Below, piece after piece: positions 22,995 to 34,700 of a stretch of 64,000 bases of DNA; the first letter of the stretch is position 1; the number at the start of each line of letters is the position of its first letter. The notes under the pieces are model-generated. The model made no database searches, was not told the origin of the DNA, and saw only the letters and a list, made by a program, of their open reading frames with translations. The position numbers were made by a program, and so were the translations under genes. The DNA is from Centroberyx gerrardi (Eukaryota; Chordata; Actinopteri; Beryciformes; Berycidae). The DNA is taken from positions 7,292,121-7,356,120 of the forward strand of contig NC_136012.1 of NCBI RefSeq assembly GCF_048128805.1, given 5' to 3'.

Positions 22995-24722
22995 TCATCA
23001 TTTCTCATATGTTGAAGAGTAAAAGTAGGAGTAAATGTTCTAAAAATACTCAGGAAGGAAAGCATAGATTTAAAAAAAGAACTCAGCAGTGCTACTCAAA
23101 TATCAAGCATCTAGAGAAGTTGTAATTACTTACTTTCCGCCTCGTACTGCTGGCGCACTGACTGCTTGGTTAGAAACTGGAGGGGATGGGATTTGTGTTG
23201 GAGTGTCACCAGGAGAAGCAGCTGCATCTAGTGGTGTGAAGCCATTTTCTAGTTCTAAGGGAGTCCGGGGGGCCTGAGGTTGCAAGTGTTCATGAGCTTA
23301 GGAGCTCGCTGTTTGGTTCTGTTTTCCTCCTGGCAACCTGGCTCCACAGATCAGAGGGCAGGGGAGAACAAACCATCCATCCAATAGCTCCAATACCCAG
23401 AACATGGCTCATTTAAAGCAACACACTGGGCTATGGTAGTGTTGTGTAGGGATATAAAGTTGGAAAGAGGGAAAGTTTATGTAGATCATTGATCAGAAGG
23501 TGCATGCAGCAACAATACCACTTTATCTCATTTGCTTCACTGGCAACTTGGTAACAGATTTGCAAATGGCTCCAAGTATATATACAAACACTTTTATTTT
23601 TATTTTCCATGATGCTTTTTCCCTCCAATAAAACATGGCTATTCCGTGCATTCTCCAACCAATAACACCAAAATGTTCCGTTCCAAGATTGTGACGAGTG
23701 GGTTTCCATGCACACAATATTCCAGTTAGTCTTATTGGAGTAAGCTGTTAAAATGTGTCTTCTTAAGCCACTTATAAATATCCCTGTATACATGAAGACA
23801 AAGAAAACTCCTGATGTTACCGTGAAAACTAAACTTAGTTTACAAAAAAACAACAGGATACACATTTGTCTCAGAATGCCCACTAATATCAGTATTCAGG
23901 TTTCAACTAAATAAGATGTTTACAGTGTCTCAAAAACTGAATACTTGATTATCCTGACTATTGGAATATTAGTGTGCATGCAAACACACTCATAGTGATG
24001 TTAGTCATCACACATGGCATGGCTATGAAACTCAGAAATTATTGATAAATGTATATGTCTAAACGACCTATGGCTGTCAGGTTAAAATAATGAGTGAGAA
24101 TATGCACTTGGTAATAATTCTAAAGGTGCTAATCAATAGAGTTAATGATGAATGCTGTATGAAACTGAATAGTTATCTGGGTCCACATCCATTTGGCTCC
24201 TTGATTTCTTTGTTTGACACCTCTATACAAGCAGTTTGTATTACGTTACTGTAGGACACACCAATACCACTTTCTTACTGCCAATATCCATTCAGACTGC
24301 TATACTTTTAAAGTGTCAGCTGATACGGAGTACTGCTCCGATTCTTTACTTTTACTGAACAATATAGTCCTAGACCATTAGTTAGAGGTAAACAGACAAA
24401 AACAATTAAGATACAATCCATTTTTCTCCATTAGAAAGCTAACATCCTATACATGAAAGAGATTCATGTTGCTTTGCTTTGATTTCTGACATGTTACAAG
24501 CAGCTTTTGATATCAGATTTTACTAGGGGGAGATTCCCAGATATTTTAGCTCAATACATTCCTAACCTTAGTGCTCCTGTGTTATTGGTTATTTTGAGAA
24601 ATGTCAGTACTACACCTCACAGTAATTTACAGTAAGATCGAGCCGCATGTGCTGGCTCTGCCGAGAGTAACGATGATGCGGGACAACAGTTGGAGTGGAA
24701 GCGGTGTTTGCCTCCCGGACGC
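22995..24722. other. Interval between minisatellite and fnta stop codon
   Basis: Holds a MITE (23701-23989) and otherwise unremarkable AT-rich DNA. It must include the fnta 3' UTR, but no canonical minus-strand AATAAA is evident close to the stop, so its end is undefined. A 150-codon minus-strand frame at 23431-23883 overlaps the MITE and has no domain. Confidence 0.45.
23701..23989. mobile_element. MITE with TTTCCATGCACACAATATTCC-like ends
   Basis: The left end (GTTTCCATGCACACAATATT, then CCAGTTAGT) and the inverted right end (GTGTTTGCATGCACACTAAT, then ATTCCAATAGT) match over about 30 bases. This fits a common fish MITE whose ends contain 'tgcatgtaaac...ggaatatt'. There is no coding potential beyond chance frames. 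Confidence 0.6.
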
Positions 24723-27700
24723 CTAGCTGAGCTCCTGCTGCCCAGATGCTGGGGCTGAAGGTTCAGGGCCGTCAGTCAGAGGCTCGCCGGAGGTGGAGCT
24801 GGGTCCGTATTTGCTCTCTAAGGAGCGGCCCAGAAACAGCCAGTACTCCTTCCGGATGGTGTCCTTCTCCTGCGCCAGGAGTTCACAAACCTTTGGAAGA
24901 GGAGAAACAGAGGGAGGGTGAGGAGACGTAACATCAGTGGCACAGGGTTCAGGTTTTAATGTCTCAGAGCTGTGCAGGGTGTATGTTAAGATGATCCTCA
25001 GAACTTCATGATGGGACATCACCCATCATCATCCATTTCTCTGAATCCTACAAATCTAGATTCCCCAGTGAACATGGATTGGAGAGACATGCACAATCCT
25101 CAGTGATGCATTTCCCCTTAACAAAAGCACTTACCTCTAGAGCCCTGCTTAAAGTTTCCTTTTGATTGTTGTTCTCCAAGGCATCCTCATAGCAATCGAC
25201 CAGAAAGGCTAAAAGGTAAGGTGAGCAGTGCGTCTCCTTCAGCTCCAGCACCTGATCCACCAGGCCCGGGTGAGACGACATGCCTCGATCTTGCAGAATG
25301 CTAGGGAAAAGGAAGGGAAAAGAGGGATACTATGTCAGTGAGGTTTTCCATCTTTGCCAGTTGATTCTCAACTTGGTTGTACATCTGTGTGACATCACAT
25401 ATTGTGAGTGTCTGAATGGTCCTGGGACATAAAAGCAGCATGCATCAATGTCAAACTTCAGTGTGATTCCACTTAAAGAAATCCAAGTCACACAGACTGA
25501 GATTTGGAATTGGTAAACTCACAAATCAGAGAATATACTAACGTTTAGATTTTGTTCCATGCAGATTTCTTGGGATTTAGATACAGACCACAATTCATTT
25601 TGATGTTGTGCCTTCAATTGCTTCACATCTTACCCTTTCAAATAGTTCCATGCGCTTTCATTGTGGGGAGCCTTCTTGATCTGGCTCAGACAATACCTTG
25701 AACAAAGACAGGAAAATAGTGAGTTATTGCAAAGAATTATTGGCGACAATTGGTACTTCTATAATGTTTTTGCATCTTAGTTCAATATACGATATCTTTC
25801 ACCCACTGTCTGGCCTGAAAATATATATTTTGGCAAATAATTATGGGATATGATGTTTACCCCCCAGAGAAAATAGTTCTGTTTTCACACATACAGTCAT
25901 TTGACATTCACTGAAATGTCTCAGTTCAAGAATGTCTTTGTATATCAGGTCTGTTTTAGATCCCCCTTTGGGAAATTCTGACCACCACTTAGAAAAGACT
26001 TAGAAAAGAAAGGGATCTTAAATGGCTGGAACAGTAGATCCCCCCAAAGCGGTACATTTTTTTAGGTTAGTATTTTGGATCTGTCACACAGTGTGCTAGC
26101 TTGCATAAAACACTAAAACTGGGTCACTTGGACCTCTGAGCAGCAACTTGAAAGATGCTAATTAACTTTATGTCCTCATCTCCCAAATCTTTACTGAATG
26201 TACTCACTGAACCTCTCGGTCCAGTATGGCTGGATTGGAGAAGCCTGTAGTGTGGGAAATGACGAAATGCCTCTGATTCCACACGGAGTTATTCCTCACG
26301 TCTTCTTCCAAAAGCTTCTCCACAAACTCCAGCTCGTCGTCCCAGAGTTTGTACTCCTGGAATTTGGATAAGACAAACGTTGGCAAAGTAGTCACATTAT
26401 GCATTCAGGTGAATATCCTGCTGGCAGAAGACAGTTAACAAGAAAACTGACCAAAGAAGGACTGAAACAATGTGCCGGACAGCCAACCGACCGAATAAAT
26501 ACATGAATGACTTAAGAGAACACTCTGAACCGCACTTAAAGGCGGCCTGGCAGAGCAGCTCACTGTGGGCAGAAATCTGGAACCTAGTCCTCGTCTTCCT
26601 TTCATTCTGTGGTTCTGACGTGGGCCGGCTAACATTTTCCAGCCAGAGTCAAGCTCTTATAAAAGCTGCAACACCTACCTGGATGACCCACTGTCTGTGC
26701 TGCCAGGCATGGTAGTTCTTTGCATCTTGACTGAGAATGTCTGCGATGAACTCCAGCTCCTCCGAGGGATCGTTCAGCCACTCCACCACCATGCGTCTGT
26801 GATGCCTGCAGAGAGGAAATCCGCTCTTATTTGCAGCCCAATTAATCAATTATTTGATTCAATTATTTTAGAAATGTCCTGCCTCTCCCTCTCTCCTCTC
26901 TTTCTCCACTTCTTCTCTGTCTACCACCTTTTCTGAGATTGTCTATTACTTAAGATCGGTTGTTATTGCTCTTCTGTGTGCAACCGACTGTGCTGCTCCC
27001 GCCTCCGCCAGTGAGCCTTGATGCCAGCAGGACTAACCAGGGTCCCGTTCCGCGTACATCACTTAATTAATCCAGGCTAATAGGATGTCAGTCGGTTCAA
27101 ATTATCTTGCTAAGCCACATTCAGCTAACTCAGTTCCTTGAATGCAGGTTGCAGATTGATTTGTTAAACTTGAATTTAGTTATCGTAAAAAGCGGTGCAC
27201 TCCCGTTTTGACACAAAGGGAAGACGAGTTGAGAGTCAAACCCATGATCAGCAATCACACACTGGCCGCACGGCACCATGGCTTAAAGAGACAGCACCTT
27301 TTTAACCACGGCTGAGTGAGTTAATAACTGAAGACTATGAGGAAGGAGTCTTATCTAAAAACATATCCTAACTATGAAAGGCAACACTGCCAAAGCCTCT
27401 AAGGTGACAGTGCAATCGAGGCATAAAAATGCACATAAATTAAATGTGCAAGTAGGCTATTTACAATTTCATCTATAGCCCGTATCGCATCATGGTAGTT
27501 ACCTATACACTCAAATAAATATTTTGATCTATTTGCATGCCCTACGCATTTCAATTGTATGACAAATTTCCAAAAAATTGAATTAATTAATGCTAACTTT
27601 AATTAATTACCATTTCTGAAATTGAATCAAATAAAACTAAAATTTATTGAATAAATTTAAATGTATACAATTTGTGCTCATGATGCCAATACATTTTAAA

Positions 27701-29929
27701 ATGTGTTAGTACTGCCAAAATGACAAATTTCCCTCAAAGTGAAATGATTAAACTCTATGGTAACAGTCAGACACTACAAATTATTTTGGTTAAATTTATC
27801 CGTTGATGTTCCATTGGTTGATTTTATTTTTTTTTATACGTTATTGAAACTGTGTTTATTTAGATAAAATTTACTTAATCTCTTTCTTAGTGCCTAAAAG
27901 CATCAATGTTCATTTTTTGAGTGCATATAGGTATTTAACTCTTTCCATTATGGAAATTCAACTGAACCTGTATCTTTCAAACAACAAACAACCTTGGCGA
28001 CCTCTCAGTACCCGTTCTCCTCTAAAAGCCTGTCTAATTATAACAGCGCCTTGATCTATTGTCACCTCTGTAAGGAAAGGAGCAGCCATGTCTGGAAATG
28101 AGTTCATGGATGGGCAATCTTAAAAAGGCCTAGTCATAATCCAGTTGACTAGTACATATACACTCTATATGTACTGCACATGTAGTTAAGACCCTAATCA
28201 TGACAAACTCACACTCTTGTTTATCATCACACATTAACTGGACAGACATGCGACTCTCCTAGCACTCACCAGACTTGGTAGTTTTTGGGCTGCTCCTCGA
28301 TGATGGCAGTGATGTACCTCATCTCCTCCCTCAGGTCCTTCTCTAAGGCTTGCAGCAGCACTCGCCTGTAGTGCCTGCACATTCACAGAAACACAAATTC
28401 TGCTGTATTTCACAGTTTCACAGACACCATTTTTAAACATATGACTTTGTTCTGTTTAATGAGCTATTCCACGAGTGTATGCACATATCAGTGGAACCAC
28501 AACATTAACAAAAATGTATTGGTCTTTGATAGACATAAAGTCATCAATTAACAAACTATGATACTAAATAGATAATCAACTCTAACTCTGTTATTAAACA
28601 AGCTATTCAGAATATCAGCTTAGCAAAATTGTTGTTGTTCCCCATTAAGTTGTGAAAATGAAAGTGCTAAGAATAAACTTTTTTTTCTCCATTCTTTTCC
28701 ACTGTGTAAACATGCAGCATGCTCACCATACTGTGTAATTTGCAGCATTTAGCTCAATGGCCTCAGCTGTCAAGGTGAAAGCCCGATCGCTTTTTTCATC
28801 ATTCTTCAGCAGCGCACGGAAATAGTCATAAACATCTGAAACTGTGGGAGAAACACACAACACAGGTTATAAAATCAGAGTCTTACCAACATAGCTGCAC
28901 TATTGCCAATTATTAGATCAGTCTTATACCACTGCAAATATGGCCTGCATGTCTTCTAGTGACTATTTAGGGACACTGCTGCAAGTGTTTTAGTTGTACA
29001 GTTTTCTGAGGATACTTTCCATAAATGAAGGTTGGGAGAAACCTAACAACCAAATGTATTTCGTTTGCATTGTTATGTTTGGACTTTCAAGTAGAGCATA
29101 TTGTACACTGTCGTTTAACTGAAATGAACAGCTAATATGAAGGATAGCAAAAGCTCTTCTCAATTGTCCCATCTGACAAATTGCAACATATTTATAGTCA
29201 TTTTCCCTATAAGCCATGCCGACTTGATCTGCAAGTCTACTGACTGATATAAACAATCTTACACTTGTCAGAGTAGGCAATCTTCACAACAGGATTTGGT
29301 CCATCGTCTTGAGGAACAGGCTCCAAGTCTGCCCACTCTTTCCTGTCTCTAAAACACAGATAAATAGGGTTGTTATTTGATGAGGCCATCTTATCTTGTG
29401 CAGGTTGCAGTACTTACTAACTACACTTAGTTAAACATGGTAAAGAGCTAATTCTAAAAGTACGTATGCATATGTTCACATAGGACTAAATTATAGTGTT
29501 TCTATAATTTAGTATAGAAAAAGTATAGTGTTTCTTTCATTTTCATATTTCTTATAGCAAGGCAAGTATTTGAATGAATAAAACCTAAGTCATTGATAGT
29601 ATAAGTCAATTGCCATAAGTTACGCTTTAATTAATACTTTCACTGACATTAGAGCTACGTTAGCTAACTAATTTCTGAGTTTTGATCTCACTGGGTGTCA
29701 GCTAACGGTAGTTTTAGTAATACCAACTAAGTAGCATTAACTAGGAGCCAGCTAGCAGCTAGCCACCCAGACACTTAGAGGAAACGTTAACAAAACGTTA
29801 CCTGTAAAAAACATATCGAAATGGATCTCCAGCATAATCGATATCTGGGTCTCCTTCCACCTCCACGTCTAACTCTTTGTCTTCTTTCAGCTCTAGTGAT
29901 TCATTTGAAGTTTCCTCAAGACCTGACAT
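24723..29929 (-). CDS. fnta: Protein farnesyltransferase/geranylgeranyltransferase type-1 subunit alpha
   Basis: Alpha subunit shared by farnesyltransferase and geranylgeranyltransferase-I, which attach isoprenoids to CAAX-box proteins in the cytosol. Nine coding exons on the minus strand: 29802-29929, 29263-29348, 28727-28841, 28270-28374, 26679-26805, 26208-26356, 25634-25696, 25135-25300, 24723-24890. All introns are GT-AG, and the joins keep frame to give 368 residues (human about 379). Prenyltransferase-alpha repeats are visible, with tryptophans at W110 (NYTVW), W145 (NYQVWHHRR), W179 ([10 protein letters not shown]), W213 ([10 protein letters not shown]) and W253 (NESAW). The N-terminus is acidic ([15 protein letters not shown]) and lacks the long Pro-rich leader of mammals. 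The C-terminus [11 protein letters not shown] equivalent ([11 protein letters not shown]) is conserved. No missing exon or broken codon seen. Confidence 0.95.
27501..27932. mobile_element. MITE in an fnta intron
   Basis: The left end ACCTATACACTCAAATAAAT and the inverted right end ACCTATATGCACTCAAAAAA bound an AT-rich 432-bp core without coding potential. It sits in the intron between the exons at 26679-26805 and 28270-28374. Confidence 0.6.
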
Positions 29930-29966
29930 TGCTAACCTGCTAGCTTAAGCGCGTCTGTGTTCCGTG

Positions 29967-29990
29967 ATTGGAAAGTAACGTCACTTCCGG
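29967..29990 (-). promoter_or_regulatory. Putative core promoter motifs of fnta
   Basis: Just upstream of the fnta start codon are an inverted CCAAT box (ATTGG at 29967-29971, so CCAAT on the minus strand) and ACGTCACTTCCGG at 29978-29990, combining a CRE-like half and an ETS core. Spacing of 40-60 bases from the ATG suits a short 5' UTR housekeeping promoter. Confidence 0.45.
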
Positions 29991-31429
29991 CGTGGTGTGA
30001 AGCTGCCTTTCGGTGCTGTCGGAAATATCGACATTCCGACACGAGCCTCATGAACAACCATCAACTCAGAGTGCCTATGACTGAGAAAGTTTGAATTTTC
30101 TCTCATATCCGAGTTGCCGACATGTGATGTTTAGGGGCATGGGTCATGGATGTTGTGTCTACAACTGATGGTAAGAGTAGTGTATTTTATTTTATCATTA
30201 TGTTATTTTTTGGCATTCTGAGTAAATAATTTGTGAGGTTGTAGCATATTGTTAAAGTTGTATTTCACTCTTTGTTTATCCTTTATTCATCACTCATTTT
30301 TGTGTTTAACTAAATCATCAATTACATAGCTGATGCGCATTTTCTCTTCATTCTGCTGCTGCAGCTCAAAGTATGTCTGCACTGTTTGATATTTTTAAAT
30401 AAAACCACGGCCACCAAAAAGCTACTTTTGTCACAGGCACCATTTCTCGACCAAAACCCCTTTAATGCACGACAGGATTTATTTGCTACTCGTGAACTCA
30501 GAAGCAGTGGTTTACAAGGAGGACTTGAAGGCAACATCAAATTCAAGTTAATCGTTGAAGTAATACTGTATGAAGTCAGTACAGTGCTTGTCAGACCATA
30601 GCACCAACCCTCTAGTCTGCATGTGTAAAGCATTTCCATAACTGTAATTCAATGAGCAGATAATCTGTTTGTTTCTACAGATATCATACTGACTTGTGAC
30701 TTGACTTTTGAGTTGTTTTGCTGGGATTTGAGACTTACCCTTTTGACTTGGAACTTGCTTCAGACTTGTAAACTAGAACTTGTGACTCCAGCAAGTCATG
30801 GAGCAATGACCACAATTTCCTCCACATCTATGTTGCTTGTTAGTCAAAAGTTTGCTGTGTTAGTGTGCTAAGATTTTGAAGCACCAAGTGTTGGAAGTGC
30901 CTCTCAAGCTTAAACTGTCGATTCTTAAAATGTATTCATTTTTTCATGCTTATTATGAAGCACATTTATTCATATTTGTAAACAAATTAATGGTGTGTGA
31001 ATAACTATTATTCACCATTGTCTTGGACAATGTTCTGTTTTGTGAACATGAATACATCTCTCCTAAAACTGGAGAAGAGGGCAAAAACCCCAGACAATGT
31101 TCTGTTTAGAGAGATTGTGGAATAGAGGACTGAGCTTCAAAGGCCCAGGAGACTGGCTCCCCGGCTCCCTCTCCTGGCAGGATTTGGTTGTTGTCTTGTG
31201 TTGGTGAACATTGGAAACTATACAGAAATATCACAGTACCAAGCTCTTGTATTTATAAAACTGATATTCAAATAAAAAAAATCAAATGCAACTCAGATCA
31301 AATAAAAAAAGGCTTTTAAACTACGTTAACATTGTGACGTTAGAATCAGACAGATTTCAGACAGCAACACATTGGGGAGAACAAATGTCTGACTTGAAAT
31401 AATTTCTTAAAAGCTAGGTCAAGCTGAAC
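29991..31429. other. Spacer between fnta start and aup1 end
   Basis: About 1.4 kb without a recognised gene. A short block (ACAATGTTCTGTTT) occurs twice near 31027 and 31095. Otherwise unremarkable. Confidence 0.5.
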
Positions 31430-31435
31430 TTTATT
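31430..31435 (-). promoter_or_regulatory. Candidate poly(A) signal of aup1
   Basis: TTTATT on the + strand reads AATAAA on the minus strand, about 300 bases past the aup1 stop codon. Confidence 0.5.
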
Positions 31436-31737
31436 TTCATCGACGACTCTGGACATTATAAAAATAAATAGATGATTCACAGTCAGTGGATCGTAATACA
31501 AATTGTTATCAAAATTATGTCTTAGCCAGAATGAAGAATTTAACACATGCATAACCACCGTTCCATTGACTTATACATGTTCAGAATACTTGTCCCCAGT
31601 ATTTGTGATTAACAAAATCTGTTTTCAACAAAAATCTGTTGACAAAATATGAATTCACCATTCAAATTAGACAGCTATGCGAGTTTGATATACTTCTTTC
31701 CGACGAGGTTTCAGTGATGGCTTGACCCAAAACGTGT

Positions 31738-34700
31738 TCAGTGACTGTCTTCTCGATCCAATCCGTGTTTTTCAATGTAGCGTCTGGATGAGGAAAATAC
31801 AAAGAAAACCAAGAGTTAGTGTTTCAGGAGAATTTATTTGAAAGGTTTATCAGGGTTAAATAAAAATAGAAAATCTGTGGGTACAAATGTCATATTGTAC
31901 AGAATGTCTCTATATACCAACACATCATTACAGACATTTAACATATTTATAACTGCTTATAACTGAGTCATTACTGTAATAAACAGCTCGGTCATGTGAA
32001 GACAAACAAATCATTACCACACCACTCATAGCAACTGTAAAACTTTAACCTGCTTTTTGTTCAACCTGCTTTTCACCTATAAAACATCCAATTCTGTTTT
32101 CTCCCCCCATTTGGTGTAATTGGTTCACCAAGACAGATTTTTATTGTGGTCTGTTTGTTCATCAGATTTTTCTGTGTCATTTGATTTGAACTTATTAACA
32201 TGAAAACACCATGTTCTAAACTGTAAACTACACTGAGGCTTTGGGCCATGCTTATTCATTTTGCTGAGCTGTTTTTAAAGCTGCAATAGGCAACTTCACA
32301 CATTGGCAGCTCCAAAGGGCAGCGACAGCTAACCGTTTGAAAAATTCGCAATACCCAGAAATCTTGTAATGTAAAGTCGGTCAACTGCACACAGCAGCTC
32401 GTGTTTACCAACCCGGCCGCTCTGTGATGCTTTATACCAAAGGAAACCAAAGAGACGAGGGAGACAAAAGATCTAACGTTGGTGAGTCCAGCTTTCTGCT
32501 CACTGCTTTAAATTCATCACTTCCAGCGGGTGGAGAAGTGTTCAGACCCGACACCATCATTTATTTTGGGCAAATAGGGTGAATCTACAGGGTCTCAATT
32601 AGTGGAGATGTGACACTCTTCCCTGCTGCAGCCCCAATTTGCGATTCAGGCTGCTAAGACAGGTGTATTTTTACATAAAAATCCTGCCTGGTGCAGCTTT
32701 AACTCTATATGGAGTTAGTATCTCGCGGCGGACGACACCTGAAGAATCAAACTCATTAACTCTCGAACCAAATTCATTTTGCAAACCTGTTGACAGTTTT
32801 GGCTCAGTTGTGAGATGATGAGTATAATGAAGCAGCTTTGTTTTTCTGAGGTGTCCCATTAACATGAACTGAAAGGACCTGAGGTATTTTCAATGAGCTG
32901 TTTGTTGGGAAATGTTTGCTTGGAACAACAGTTGAGAGACTGAAGGAACGTTTTGTTCCACTATCAGCAGCTGGCCCTATATGCCTTTTCTGCTGCAATA
33001 CTGTTCACATAAATACTGCTTCCCTAAAAAATAAATCTGTTTTCTGTATTTGACATTGCCAATAGCAGAAAAACTCACCTTCTTGCAAAATTATACAGCG
33101 CTTCTTTCCTCTCTTGGAGGGACAAATGTCTGTCAGCTGGTGATTTCCCAAAAGATTTGGCAGCAGGCTGTGGATGAAAAGAGAATGGATTTGGAATTAC
33201 AAAAAGCTACATGGACTGCATTTAGACATATCAATCAAATCTATTACAATGTGTGAGGACATATGTAAACTACAATTCTACAACTTTTACTTGGTTGCAG
33301 GCACGTTACAACGCCCTAATAATACTCTACTCAATTCTTCTGTTATTCAAATTTCATATGTTCACATAGTTCATTAATTGGGACCTAAATGATCCTTCTC
33401 CATGTTAGAGAGCTCAGAGGCAGCAGCCTGTAGAAAGTCCAAACCTTGATGGTGGGAGTGGGACCAGATGAAAAGGAGGAGGAGTTCCTAGAAGGCCCAA
33501 ACGTAGACGTCCCGGTTGCTTCCATTGGAGCTTCCTCCGAGTTCTCCAGCAGATTGGTTATGGTGGTGTCGACACAATTGGTTTTCACTGCACACAATCA
33601 AGAGACAAAATTATTTCAATTATCAGTTGTTTTGACAAAGGAGAAATGTATATTATTTATAAATAAGGTCTCTTCTTGTCATAGACGTCTGCAGTGAAAT
33701 TTATGGGAATACTGTATAGTGTCAAAGCACAAAAGCCACAGGTTACTCAAGGATAATGACAATACATCCAAGTGGGGAGGTGTGGAGGGGTCATCATGGT
33801 GTAAAAGTGCACTACATTTGTGTCATACCTAAGTCCCTTGCAATGACATTCAGTGGGACATCGGGCAGCACGTCCTTCACCTGCTGGGCCATCTTAATAA
33901 TCCTGTGATCCTCTGCTCCTGAGCTCGGTACCATGAAACCAAGGGAAATGGAGCCAGGTCGGACACCTAGGTTTGGTGGGGGGAAAAAGCTTGTAAACAC
34001 ACAAGAAATCCCCCAGATGTTTATAATAAATCATAAAATACATGCAACAGAATCCTCCAAATTTTCTAGTACTATATACACAGAAGCAGATGCAATGTGT
34101 GTTTATTTGTCGACTTGCTTACTTGTAGATGTCTGCGGCGCGGTGTGTCTTTTCCTTTTGATGTGCTCCGCTTTATCAGCTTTAGTGATCTGGGTGGAGA
34201 CCAAGCCGAGTTCACAGGCTAGGAGCTGAAGAGGAAGACAATCAATGATCACTTTGAATAGCGGACAACTGTACCTGCATTCAATTGTGGGAAATGGAAA
34301 GTTCAGCTTTTTAAAAGGAGAATATCTGAGTCCTTTTGGTCAATTCAAAAGCCACTTGTTCTGGTGTTTTGGTTGTTGACGTATTGGAGGCGGAAGCTGT
34401 CAGTATATATTAGCAATATTAGTAAAAGTCTGAAAGACTAAAGAAGAGTGAGAGAGAACATCCCACAATATCAAGCAATATCCTAATTCTGTCATTTATC
34501 TTATCTTTCATGCTTGTTCTACTTAACTCAATGTAGTTAGGCCTACTTAGATTGTAATATTTCTTCTGGAGCTGCAGTCCAGTCTTTCTATTGATCACTC
34601 TCTTTCCACTGGTTGTGCTGGACAGCTGTTCAGCACAACCATGTATTTTACCTTTATAAATCTGAGAGCAAGGTGGTTAAGGTGTGTAATCAAGTGGCAA

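Noticed and set aside
23431-23883. 150-codon minus-strand open frame with a hydrophobic start
   Set aside because: It overlaps a MITE and has no recognisable domain or splice context; chance frame.
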